A stretch of DNA of 8,238 bases. Origin: CAZNQW01 sp964575225. GTDB taxonomy: Bacteria; Chloroflexota; Anaerolineae; JAAYZQ01. Shown piece after piece: positions 1-5,787 of this stretch. The translations under genes and the position numbers were made by a program. Location: NCBI GenBank assembly GCA_964575225.1, contig CAZNQW010000180.1:1-8238 (forward strand), in the 5' to 3' direction. Under the pieces are notes generated by a model. That model did not search any database. It saw nothing but the letters and a program-made list of their open reading frames with translations, and had not been told where the DNA came from. Positions within the stretch are counted from its first letter, which is position 1; the number at the start of each line of letters is the position of its first letter.

Positions 1-2
1 CC

Positions 3-131
3 CTGCTGATGCCCCTTGTCGGGTTGGGAGGCATTGCCCTGGCGGCGGCCCTGGCGCCGAAAAACCCGCGGCTCGTGGCCCGCGCTCTCGAATGTTGTAC
101 TTGTTCGCTTTCCTGCAACGGACGACGGTAG
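3..131 (+). CDS. 3' end of an unidentified, possibly membrane-associated protein (partial)
   Basis: This is an open frame running in from the left edge to a TAG at 129-131, giving 42 visible residues. The first part is hydrophobic and rich in Leu, Ala and Gly (LLMPLVGLGGIALAAALAP). It is followed by a basic stretch (KNPRLVARALE) and a short tail with four cysteines ending in RRR. The first 30 or so codons mostly end in G or C, like the real genes in this window, which is why this frame is preferred over another open frame on the same strand. The composition would fit a last transmembrane helix with a positively charged tail, but this is inference. The family cannot be named from so short a fragment. 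The Cys-rich last residues have weaker codon bias, so the natural C-terminus could have been extended by a late frameshift. Confidence 0.4.
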   Translation: MLMPLVGLGGIALAAALAPKNPRLVARALECCTCSLSCNGRR

Positions 132-134
132 GGT

Positions 135-163
135 TTGACTTTTCGGCTGACAGTCGCTAGAAT
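135..163 (+). promoter_or_regulatory. sigma70-type promoter for dtd
   Basis: TTGACT at 135-140 and TAGAAT at 158-163 are separated by exactly 17 bases. Each box differs from the TTGACA/TATAAT consensus at one position. Transcription would start near 170, leaving a leader of about 30 bases that contains the AAGGAG ribosome binding site of dtd. Confidence 0.8.
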
Positions 164-201
164 GGCAGGCGACAGCATCCAGCCAAGGAGTATTCATCCT
201 C

Positions 202-657
202 ATGAAAGTCGTCATCCAACGGGTTACCCAGGGCCGGGTTACCGTCGCCGAGCAGACGGTGGGCCAGTGCGGTCCGGGCTTGGTCATTCTGGTGGGGGCG
301 GGCCAGGGCGATGGCCAGGCCGAGGCCGAGCAGATGGCCCAAAAGATCGCCCACCTGCGCATCTTTTCCGACGCCGAGGGCAAGACCAATCTCTCGATTC
401 TGGACGTGGGCGGAGAGGCGCTGGTGATCTCTCAGTTTACACTCTATGCCGATTGCCGTAAGGGCCGCCGGCCCAGCTTTGTCCACGCCGCCCCTCCGGA
501 ACTTGCCGAGCCGCTGGTCGATTTTTTCGCCGAACAGCTCCGCAGGCTTGGCATCCGTCGCGTCGAGACCGGCATCTTTGGGGCCATGATGATGGTCGAA
601 ATCCACAACGATGGCCCCTTTACCATTGTGCTGGACAGCGACCAGCTCAAGCGCTAG
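202..657 (+). CDS. dtd: D-aminoacyl-tRNA deacylase (DTD)
   Basis: This gene encodes a 151-residue protein of normal DTD length. The enzyme acts in the cytoplasm as a homodimer. It hydrolyses the ester bond of D-aminoacyl-tRNAs, and also of glycyl-tRNA(Ala), so that mischarged residues do not enter protein. Both family signatures are visible: SQFTLYADCRKGRRPSF at residues 77-93, whose SQFT stretch lines the active site, and NDGPFT at 136-141, the Gly-cisPro motif (usually NDGPVT) that rejects L-amino acids. The connecting VETGIFGAMM at 121-130 is also typical. The start at 202 gives the expected MKVVIQRV N-terminus, with AAGGAG at 185-190, 11 bases upstream. The gene has its own promoter and ends 80 bases before the next gene, which also has one. 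It is therefore probably a single-gene transcription unit, although no terminator is evident. The identification is secure. Phe in place of the usual Val in the NDGPxT motif is a minor deviation. Confidence 0.97.
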   Translation: MKVVIQRVTQGRVTVAEQTVGQCGPGLVILVGAGQGDGQAEAEQMAQKIAHLRIFSDAEGKTNLSILDVGGEALVISQFTLYADCRKGRRPSFVHAAPPELAEPLVDFFAEQLRRLGIRRVETGIFGAMMMVEIHNDGPFTIVLDSDQLKR

Positions 658-680
658 GCCTGCGATGAAAACGACGGCGA

Positions 681-709
681 TTGACCAAAGGGGATGGGTG
701 TGCTACAAT
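681..709 (+). promoter_or_regulatory. sigma70-type promoter for the Fe-S carrier gene
   Basis: TTGACC at 681-686 and TACAAT at 704-709 are separated by 17 bases, again with one mismatch to consensus per box. The predicted start of transcription is near 716, about 20 bases before the ATG at 738. It probably also serves the downstream pyrF-pyrE gene, since no separate promoter is visible in the 49-base gap before it. Confidence 0.8.
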
Positions 710-737
710 CCAGCCACACTGAATAGGAGATGAACCC

Positions 738-1100
738 ATGATTACATTGACCGAGGAAGCAGCAGCCCAGGTACAGGCCTTGCTTCAACAACAGGAAATG
801 CCCGAGCATGGCTTGCGGATTTTTGCCCAGGGGGGTGGCTGTTCCGGGCTGCAATACGGCCTGGCCTTTGAGAACACGACCCAAGAGGACGACGTGGTGG
901 TCGAGGAAAAGGGCATCCGCCTGTTCGTCGATCCGTTCAGCGCCCAATATCTGCAAGGCGCCAGCATCGACTACCAGGAGGGTCCCACGGGCAGCGGCTT
1001 TCGCATCGACAATCCCAATGCCCCGACGGGCGGCTGCTGCGGAAGCTCCTCCTCATGTTGCGAAGGTGGAGGCGACGGAACCGGAAGCTGCTGTGGCTAA
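738..1100 (+). CDS. A-type iron-sulfur cluster carrier (IscA/ErpA/HesB family) with cysteine-rich tail
   Basis: This is a 120-residue member of the HesB/IscA family. These proteins hold [2Fe-2S] or [4Fe-4S] clusters and pass them to apo-enzymes. The family core is clear: the first ligand in GGGCSGLQYGL (Cys35), the segment FVDPFSAQYLQGASIDY (residues 63-79), and GSGFRIDNPNA (85-95). The family normally ends in a C-G-C pair shortly after NPNA. Here that region reads GGCCGSSSSCC (residues 98-108), followed by a Gly-rich stretch and a final SCCG. Cys-Cys pairs thus lie at 100-101, 107-108 and 118-119. The start is supported by AGGAG at 725-729, eight bases upstream. It cannot be assigned to IscA, ErpA or SufA specifically. 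Possible clients include the [2Fe-2S] protein PyrK encoded further down, but this is only suggested by proximity. Confidence 0.93.
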   Translation: MITLTEEAAAQVQALLQQQEMPEHGLRIFAQGGGCSGLQYGLAFENTTQEDDVVVEEKGIRLFVDPFSAQYLQGASIDYQEGPTGSGFRIDNPNAPTGGCCGSSSSCCEGGGDGTGSCCG

Positions 1101-1149
1101 CCAGGCCAGTATCCACCCCGGCAGGTGAGGGGTCCAAGCGAGGGGGAGA

Positions 1150-2550
1150 ATGGAATTCTATCAAGCGCTCACTCAAGCCGCCGAGCAGAACGATAGCCTG
1201 TTGTGTGTGGGGTTGGACCCGGATCTCGGGCGGTTGGAGCCAGGGGAGGACCTGTTTGCCTTTGGTCAGCGGATCGTCGATCAGACCAAGGACCTGGTCT
1301 GCGCGTTCAAGCCCAACTTTGGGTTCTACGAAGCCGCCGGACTCGAAGGTCTGAAGGCGCTGCGCCGCACCATCGAGTACATCCACCAAACCACGGATGT
1401 GCCGGTGATCCTCGACGCCAAGCGGAACGACATTGGTTCGACGGCTGTCGCCTATGCCCGAGCCGCCTTTGAGGTGTGGGGCGCCGATGCCTTGACGGTG
1501 AATCCCTACCTGGGCGGTGATGCCGTGGCGCCCTTTACCGCCTACGAAGGAAAGGGCGTGTTCCTGCTGTGCCACACCTCCAATCCCGGCGCGGTTGACT
1601 TGCAGACCCTGCCCTGCCCCAGCCGCCCGCTGTACGAGGCGGTGGCCGAAAAGGCCCCTGTCTGGGGGACGGGCTTGGTGGTGGGCGCCACCTATCCCGA
1701 GGCGCTAGCCCGTGTCCGCAGCCTGGCGCCCGAAGCCTGGATCTTGTTACCGGGTGTGGGTACCCAGGGGGGCGACCTGGAAGCGGCCTTGGGCGCCGGG
1801 CTCCGCGCGGATGGGCTGGGAGTGGTCGTCAATTCGTCGCGGGGCGTCATCTATGCCGACGATCCGCGCCGTGCCGCCCAGGAACTGCGGCAGCAGATCC
1901 AGCAGGCCCGCGCCGCCGTCAAGCCGGCGCCCTACGATTTTCGCGCCGCCCTGACGCTGGCCCTGGCCGATATGGGCGCCATCAAGTTTGGCGACTTTGT
2001 CCTGGCCTCGGGCAAGCGGTCGCCCATCTATATCGACCTGCGCCTGTTGCCGTCCTACCCGGCCGTCCTGCGCCAGGCGGCCTATGCCTACGCCCAACAA
2101 ATCCGCCAGCTCCTGGCGCCGGAGGGCGCGCCACTCGGCCTGCGGCTTGCAGCCATCCCCTACGCCGCCCTGCCCATCGGCACGGCGGTGGCGCTGGAAA
2201 TGGACCTGCCCCTGATCTACCCGCGCAAAGAGGCCAAGGCCTACGGCACCGCCCGGCAGATCGAGGGCGCCTTTGAACCAGGCGACCCGGCGATTGTCCT
2301 GGACGATCTGATCACCACCGGCGGCAGCAAACTGACCGCCATCGAGCCCTTGCAACAGGCCGGGCTCCGGGTGCGCGACGTGGTGGTGCTCATCGACCGG
2401 GAGCAGGGCGGGCGCCAAGAGCTGGAGGCAGCCGGCTATCGGCTCCACGCTGTGTTGGGCCTGGGCGAGATGCTCGGCGTGCTGGAAGGTGCCGATCGGA
2501 TCAGCGCCGCCCAGCGAAGGGAGGTTGCCGCCTTTTTGTGGGGCGGCTAG
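1150..2550 (+). CDS. pyrFE: Bifunctional UMP synthase: orotidine-5'-phosphate decarboxylase fused to orotate phosphoribosyltransferase (PyrF-PyrE)
   Basis: This 466-residue protein joins the last two enzymes of UMP synthesis in one chain. Residues 1 to about 256 form a subfamily-2 OMP decarboxylase, with GLDPD at 21-25, FKPNFGFYE at 53-61, catalytic DAKRNDIGST at 89-98, PGVGTQGG at 201-208 and the phosphate-binding NSSRG at 228-232. Residues from about 262 form an orotate phosphoribosyltransferase, with FVLASGKRSPIYIDLR at 283-298, the catalytic loop RKEAKAYGTARQIEG at 359-373, and the PRPP-binding IVLDDLITTGGS at 382-393. Both domains look intact, with almost no linker. The domain order is the reverse of the animal and plant UMPS. 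The loop has Tyr (365) where E. coli PyrE has His, as in the human enzyme. The ATG at 1150 gives the expected N-terminus. A purine-rich AGGGGG (1141-1146) lies only three bases upstream. The gene follows the Fe-S carrier by 49 bases and has no promoter of its own that I can see. Confidence 0.97.
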   Translation: MEFYQALTQAAEQNDSLLCVGLDPDLGRLEPGEDLFAFGQRIVDQTKDLVCAFKPNFGFYEAAGLEGLKALRRTIEYIHQTTDVPVILDAKRNDIGSTAVAYARAAFEVWGADALTVNPYLGGDAVAPFTAYEGKGVFLLCHTSNPGAVDLQTLPCPSRPLYEAVAEKAPVWGTGLVVGATYPEALARVRSLAPEAWILLPGVGTQGGDLEAALGAGLRADGLGVVVNSSRGVIYADDPRRAAQELRQQIQQARAAVKPAPYDFRAALTLALADMGAIKFGDFVLASGKRSPIYIDLRLLPSYPAVLRQAAYAYAQQIRQLLAPEGAPLGLRLAAIPYAALPIGTAVALEMDLPLIYPRKEAKAYGTARQIEGAFEPGDPAIVLDDLITTGGSKLTAIEPLQQAGLRVRDVVVLIDREQGGRQELEAAGYRLHAVLGLGEMLGVLEGADRISAAQRREVAAFLWGG

Positions 2551-2552
2551 AA

Positions 2553-2598
2553 CCTGTGGACCATGGAGAGTGAAAAGGGGATTGGCATGTCCACCAGG
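2553..2598 (+). other. Imperfect inverted repeat after pyrFE (possible weak terminator or mRNA 3' hairpin)
   Basis: Positions 2553-2565 (CCTGTGGACCATG) can pair with 2586-2598 (CATGTCCACCAGG) with two single-base bulges around a 20-base loop. It begins two bases after the pyrFE stop codon. Only a short run of T (2605-2608) follows at a distance, so it is not a textbook intrinsic terminator. A role in ending or protecting the pyrFE transcript is an inference. Confidence 0.35.
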
Positions 2599-2618
2599 AA
2601 GGCACTTTTGAAAAACTC

Positions 2619-2647
2619 TTGCCTTCACCCAAAAAACCTGATATAAT
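2619..2647 (+). promoter_or_regulatory. sigma70-type promoter for the secreted propeller gene
   Basis: TTGCCT at 2619-2624 and a perfect TATAAT at 2642-2647 are separated by 17 bases, inside a locally A/T-rich stretch that stands out from the GC-rich surroundings. Transcription would begin near 2654 and give a leader of about 84 bases before the ATG at 2738. No riboswitch-like fold was recognised in that leader. With no obvious terminator after the downstream gene, this promoter may also feed pyrD-pyrK. Confidence 0.8.
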
Positions 2648-2737
2648 TTAAGATAGGTGCAACCACCTTCACCGCGTATTGCATGGCTCTCTTTGGGGGG
2701 TGCAAGTTGGCCCAGATGGGTAACCAAGGAGGTTCAC

Positions 2738-4036
2738 ATGCGGAAAAGGCTGTCGTTCGCTCTGTTGGTTTTCCTGCTGACGATCGGCGGGATGTCGAGT
2801 GTTCAGGCCGGGCCTGGTGGCGGCGAGGAGGAGGCTGCTACCTATGCCCTCGATTCGGTGTGGAGTCCGGAAATTCAATTGTCCCGTCAATCCACCGGCC
2901 CCGGCGAGGATTGGTACAGGCCCGTCGTGGCGTATAACTCGCTCCGTCGCTCATCGATCATGTTTACGCACGCCCATGCCGCCACAGGTGGAGATGTCTA
3001 TGGCTACTACTGGTCGGCGATCCCCGATGACTGGGTTTGGTTTTGGGCCGCAAGCGGTGTGCAACCGGCGGTGGCTTATAACAGAACGGACGACGATTTT
3101 CTTCTGGTGTATATGTACGATTCAGACCAGAGTGGCCAGTACGAGATTTGGGGAACGATTGTAGAGGGGGACGCCAGCGCTAGAGGTGCTCCTTTCCTTA
3201 TCTTCCAGTGGGCGAACCGCAGTTTCTGGTCGCCGCGGGTAGCCTGGAATAGTGTCGACAACGAGTACCTGGTGGTGTGGTCTGCCGTGGACACTACGAC
3301 CGGGTTGCCCAACGACATCTCTGCAGCTCGGGTGTCGAAGTACGGGGTGGTGCTGGCGGGAGCGCCGCATGTCATCACGGACCAGGGTACTCCCCATCAG
3401 CCGGATGTGGTCTATAACCCGGCGCACGATCAATACCTGGTGGTGTGGGCGCGTCAGGGCGTGGGCGCGGACAAGGATATTTACGGGGCTCGGCTGCGGG
3501 GAAGGGAGGCCGAACTGCTTTCACCTCCAGGAGGATTTCCCATCAACGCGCTGCCCGAAGATCAGCGATCTCCTTCAGTGACGACAAACGGAGAGGACTA
3601 CTATATGGTTGTGTGGGAGCACGCCTTTCCCGGCCCCTGCTGCGATTGGGACATCCGTGGACAGGAACTTTTCCCGAATGGAACACTCTCAGGGGGCGTG
3701 GTGCTCATCGCGCAGACGTTAGATGACGAGGTGAATCCGAAGGTAGTGGCTCGGCAGGGCCTGCAGCACGATTATCTGGCCGTGTGGCAAAAGGATGCTT
3801 CGCTGGGCGCCGAGATATGGGCTTCGCGATGGGGCGACACGGGCTTTACCTTCTTCCATGTGGCATCGGCTGCCTGGTGGAATTACGCGAGCCCCGATGT
3901 GGCCATTGCCGGTTCCCGCTACCTGTTCGTTTATGAGGGGGACTCACAGGGAGACCCGACTGTGTATCGTCACATCTATGGCCGCCAATGGGCGCCCTAT
4001 GGGGTGTTTTTGCCCATAGTGTTACGCAATGGGTGA
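2738..4036 (+). CDS. Secreted seven-repeat (probable beta-propeller) protein of unknown function
   Basis: This gene encodes 432 residues with a clear signal peptide: basic MRKR, a hydrophobic core at about residues 6-18, and a likely SPase I site after SSVQA (residue 24). The mature protein is made almost wholly of seven similar units of 48-57 residues, starting near residues 61, 109, 166, 221, 278, 333 and 385. Each has a P-x-V-A-Y-N-like strand, a Y-L-V-V-W-like strand and a D-I-Y-G-x-R-like strand. This is the pattern expected of a seven-bladed beta-propeller outside the cell. No catalytic motif was recognised. The chain ends in YGVFLPIVLRNG, a possible surface-sorting tail. ATG 2738 is chosen because AAGGAGG (2726-2732) precedes it and the signal peptide begins there. 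An in-frame GTG at 2657 would add 27 residues, lacks such a site and lies almost at the transcription start. Its GC is lower than its neighbours (29/60 at 3061-3120 against 41/60 at 4561-4620 in pyrD, hand-counted). It sits between two pyrimidine loci, so it may be a later insertion. Confidence 0.88.
   Translation: MRKRLSFALLVFLLTIGGMSSVQAGPGGGEEEAATYALDSVWSPEIQLSRQSTGPGEDWYRPVVAYNSLRRSSIMFTHAHAATGGDVYGYYWSAIPDDWVWFWAASGVQPAVAYNRTDDDFLLVYMYDSDQSGQYEIWGTIVEGDASARGAPFLIFQWANRSFWSPRVAWNSVDNEYLVVWSAVDTTTGLPNDISAARVSKYGVVLAGAPHVITDQGTPHQPDVVYNPAHDQYLVVWARQGVGADKDIYGARLRGREAELLSPPGGFPINALPEDQRSPSVTTNGEDYYMVVWEHAFPGPCCDWDIRGQELFPNGTLSGGVVLIAQTLDDEVNPKVVARQGLQHDYLAVWQKDASLGAEIWASRWGDTGFTFFHVASAAWWNYASPDVAIAGSRYLFVYEGDSQGDPTVYRHIYGRQWAPYGVFLPIVLRNG
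2918..3991 (+). repeat. Seven tandem protein-coding repeats (propeller blades)
   Basis: Within the secreted protein, seven diverged units cover residues 61 to about 418. Their leading strands read RPVVAYNS, QPAVAYNR, SPRVAWNS, QPDVVYNP, SPSVTTNG, NPKVVARQ and SPDVAIAG. Their second strands read SSIMFTHA, FLLVYMY, YLVVWSA, YLVVWAR, YMVVWEH, YLAVWQK and YLFVYEG. The third strands include DVYGYY, EIWGTI, DISAARV, DIYGARL, DIRGQEL, EIWASRW and HIYGRQW. The repeats are alike in protein but not in DNA, so they are old structural duplications and not a recent tandem array. Unit 5 carries an adjacent Cys pair (residues 301-302). Confidence 0.8.
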
Positions 4037-4072
4037 GCACACAAATCTGGGAAATGAAGAGCAGATTCCATC

Positions 4073-5002
4073 TTGGTTACTTTGACCACTGAACTGTGCG
4101 GCGTTTCCATGCCTTCCCCGCTGGTATTGGCCAGCGGCATCTTGGGCACCGAGGCGGAGCTGATGGCCCGCGTGGCCCGGGCAGGGGCGGGGGCCGTCAC
4201 GGCCAAATCGTGTAGCCTGGAGCCCCGGGCGGGGCATCCCAACCCCACAGTGCTGGCCTGGGAGCATGGCCTGATCAACGCCGTGGGACTGGCCAATCCA
4301 GGCGTCGAGGTCGAGATTGAGGAGCTGCGGCGCACCCGCGCGTTACTCCAACCCGTGGGCGCGGCCCTGATCGCCAGCATCTTTGCCGACACGGTAGAGA
4401 ATTTTCACCGGGTGGCATCGCTCATCATCGAGGCCGCGCCCGACCTGATCGAAGTCAACATCTCCTGCCCCAACGTCCATGCCGAATTTGGCACCCCCTT
4501 TTCGGCCGACCCGGCGGCAGCCGCCGACGTGACCGCGGCCGTCCAAGCCGCCGTCGATGGGCGAGCGCCGGTGTTGGTCAAGCTTTCGCCCAACGTGGCC
4601 GACCTGGCGTCGATTGCCCGGGCGGTGGCGGCAGCCGGTGCCGACGGCCTCAGCGCCATCAACACCCTGACCGGCATGGTCATCGATGTTGACGCCCGGC
4701 GCCCCATCCTGGCCAATCGCACCGGCGGCCTTTCAGGACCGGCCATCCGCCCTCTGGCGATCCGCTGCGTGTACGAGATCTATCGTGCCGTCGACCTGCC
4801 CATTGTGGGCATGGGCGGGGTTCGCAGCGGTCGCGATGCCGTCGAGATGATCATGGCCGGGGCAACGGCGGTGGGCGTCGGCTCGGCGGTGTATGGGGAG
4901 GGACCCGGCGCCTTTGGCCGCATTCGGGACGAGATGGTCGCCCTCATGGCCGAGTTGGGCTATGAGCGCCCGGCTGAGATGCGGGGGGTGGCCCACCGAT
5001 GA
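4073..5002 (+). CDS. pyrD: Dihydroorotate dehydrogenase, class 1B catalytic subunit (PyrD)
   Basis: This is a 309-residue cytoplasmic FMN enzyme that oxidises dihydroorotate to orotate. The catalytic base is cysteine (Cys132 in NISCPNV, 129-135), which marks class 1. The neighbouring pyrK makes it class 1B (NAD+-linked). Other family features are SGILGT (21-26), KSCSLEPRAGHPNPT (45-59), NAVGLANPG (69-77), VKLSPNV (169-175), GGLSGPAIRP (218-227), and the FMN-phosphate segments GMGGVRSG (246-253) and AVGVGSA (266-272). The start is a TTG at 4073. An in-frame stop at 4055-4057 rules out longer forms, and the resulting N-terminus fits the family. The ribosome binding site is weak (GAAGAG, 4056-4061). 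A second in-frame TTG at 4082 is the alternative start. The gene starts 36 bases after the propeller gene, with no promoter visible between. It overlaps pyrK by four bases (ATGA), which indicates translational coupling. Confidence 0.96.
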   Translation: MVTLTTELCGVSMPSPLVLASGILGTEAELMARVARAGAGAVTAKSCSLEPRAGHPNPTVLAWEHGLINAVGLANPGVEVEIEELRRTRALLQPVGAALIASIFADTVENFHRVASLIIEAAPDLIEVNISCPNVHAEFGTPFSADPAAAADVTAAVQAAVDGRAPVLVKLSPNVADLASIARAVAAAGADGLSAINTLTGMVIDVDARRPILANRTGGLSGPAIRPLAIRCVYEIYRAVDLPIVGMGGVRSGRDAVEMIMAGATAVGVGSAVYGEGPGAFGRIRDEMVALMAELGYERPAEMRGVAHR

Positions 5003-5751
5003 CCGACGAGAGTCCTGAGATGAAGACGAGCCTGCCGGTGGTGGCCCGCTTAGTCGAGGTGATCGAAGAAAGCGCTCAGGTGCGCACCTTTGTGCTGGAT
5101 TGCAGCCTGGAGGCAGAACCGGGCCAGTTCCTGATGGCCTGGCTGCCCGGTCTCGATGAAAAGCCCTTTAGCCTGGCGCGCTCGGCGCCGGTGACGATGA
5201 CGATTGCCCGTGTGGGACCCTTTAGCCAGACCATCCACACCCTGCGCCCCGGTGACCGGCTGTGGATTCGCGGGCCCTTGGGCCGTCCCTTTGAGCTGCC
5301 CGAGCCGGGCGAGGGCGCGCTGCTGCTCATCGGCGGCGGCTATGGCGTGGCCCCCCTCCATTTTCTGGCCGATCGCGCCCGGGCCGCCGGCTGGCCGGTG
5401 GATATGGTCATCGGGGCGCGAACGGCCGCCGACCTGGTCTTTGCCCGCCGCTTCGAGGCGCTGGGCGCCCGCGTGACCCTGACCACCGACGATGGCTCGA
5501 CCGGGCTGCGAGGCGTGGCGACCGATGCAGCGGCGCGGCTGTTGGACCAGGGCTGCTACGTGGGCCTGTATGCCTGCGGGCCCGAGCCCATGCTGGATGC
5601 CGTGGAGCGGCTGGCCCAGGCACGGCGCCTCCCGGCCCAGTTGAGCTACGAGCGCTATATGCGCTGCGGCTTTGGCGTGTGCGGCTCGTGCGCTAAAAAG
5701 GGGTGGTTGGTCTGCAAAGACGGCCCGGTCAAGTTCGTGCCGGCGCTCTGA
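4999..5751 (+). CDS. pyrK: Dihydroorotate dehydrogenase electron-transfer subunit (PyrK)
   Basis: This is a 250-residue ferredoxin-reductase-like subunit. It binds FAD and a [2Fe-2S] cluster and carries electrons from PyrD's FMN to NAD+. Domains in order are an FAD-binding barrel (PGQFLMAW at 41-48, KPFSLA at 55-60), a NAD-binding domain (LLLIGGGYGVAPL at 108-120, YACGPEPML at 191-199), and a C-terminal cysteine cluster with Cys223, Cys228, Cys231 and Cys239 ending in CKDGPVKF. The spacing is C-x4-C-x2-C-x7-C. The last interval is shorter than in the Bacillus/Lactococcus-type PyrK proteins that I recall. The ATG at 4999 overlaps the pyrD stop. An in-frame ATG at 5020 (residue 8) is an alternative start. 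An isolated reductase of this family could serve another enzyme, but the direct coupling to a class 1B pyrD makes PyrK the clear call. Confidence 0.95.
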   Translation: MTDESPEMKTSLPVVARLVEVIEESAQVRTFVLDCSLEAEPGQFLMAWLPGLDEKPFSLARSAPVTMTIARVGPFSQTIHTLRPGDRLWIRGPLGRPFELPEPGEGALLLIGGGYGVAPLHFLADRARAAGWPVDMVIGARTAADLVFARRFEALGARVTLTTDDGSTGLRGVATDAAARLLDQGCYVGLYACGPEPMLDAVERLAQARRLPAQLSYERYMRCGFGVCGSCAKKGWLVCKDGPVKFVPAL

Positions 5752-5777
5752 GGCCTGACCCATTTTCAAGGAGACAC

Positions 5778-5787
5778 CCGAATTCGG
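5778..5787. other. 10-bp perfect palindrome immediately before the phosphoesterase start codon
   Basis: CCGAATTCGG directly abuts the ATG at 5788. The Shine-Dalgarno-like AAGGAG (5768-5773) lies 14 bases from that ATG, longer than usual, and the palindrome fills most of the gap. It may be chance. A protein-binding or start-selection role is unproven. Confidence 0.3.

Noticed and set aside
1101..1149. Independent promoter or pyrimidine attenuator before pyrFE
   Set aside because: The 49-base gap has no -10-like sequence and no terminator/antiterminator pair, so read-through from the upstream gene is simpler.
937..1575. Long minus-strand frames opposite the Fe-S carrier and pyrFE, and similar ones at 1747-2727, 5050-5808, 5812-6597 and 6768-7967
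   Set aside because: They are mirror frames of GC-rich genes with strong codon bias. Their translations show no recognisable domain, and each lies opposite a well-identified gene.
2657..2737. N-terminal extension of the secreted propeller protein from GTG 2657
   Set aside because: The GTG would lie about three bases after the predicted transcription start and has no ribosome binding site. The extension would also bury the signal peptide. ATG 2738 has AAGGAGG directly upstream.
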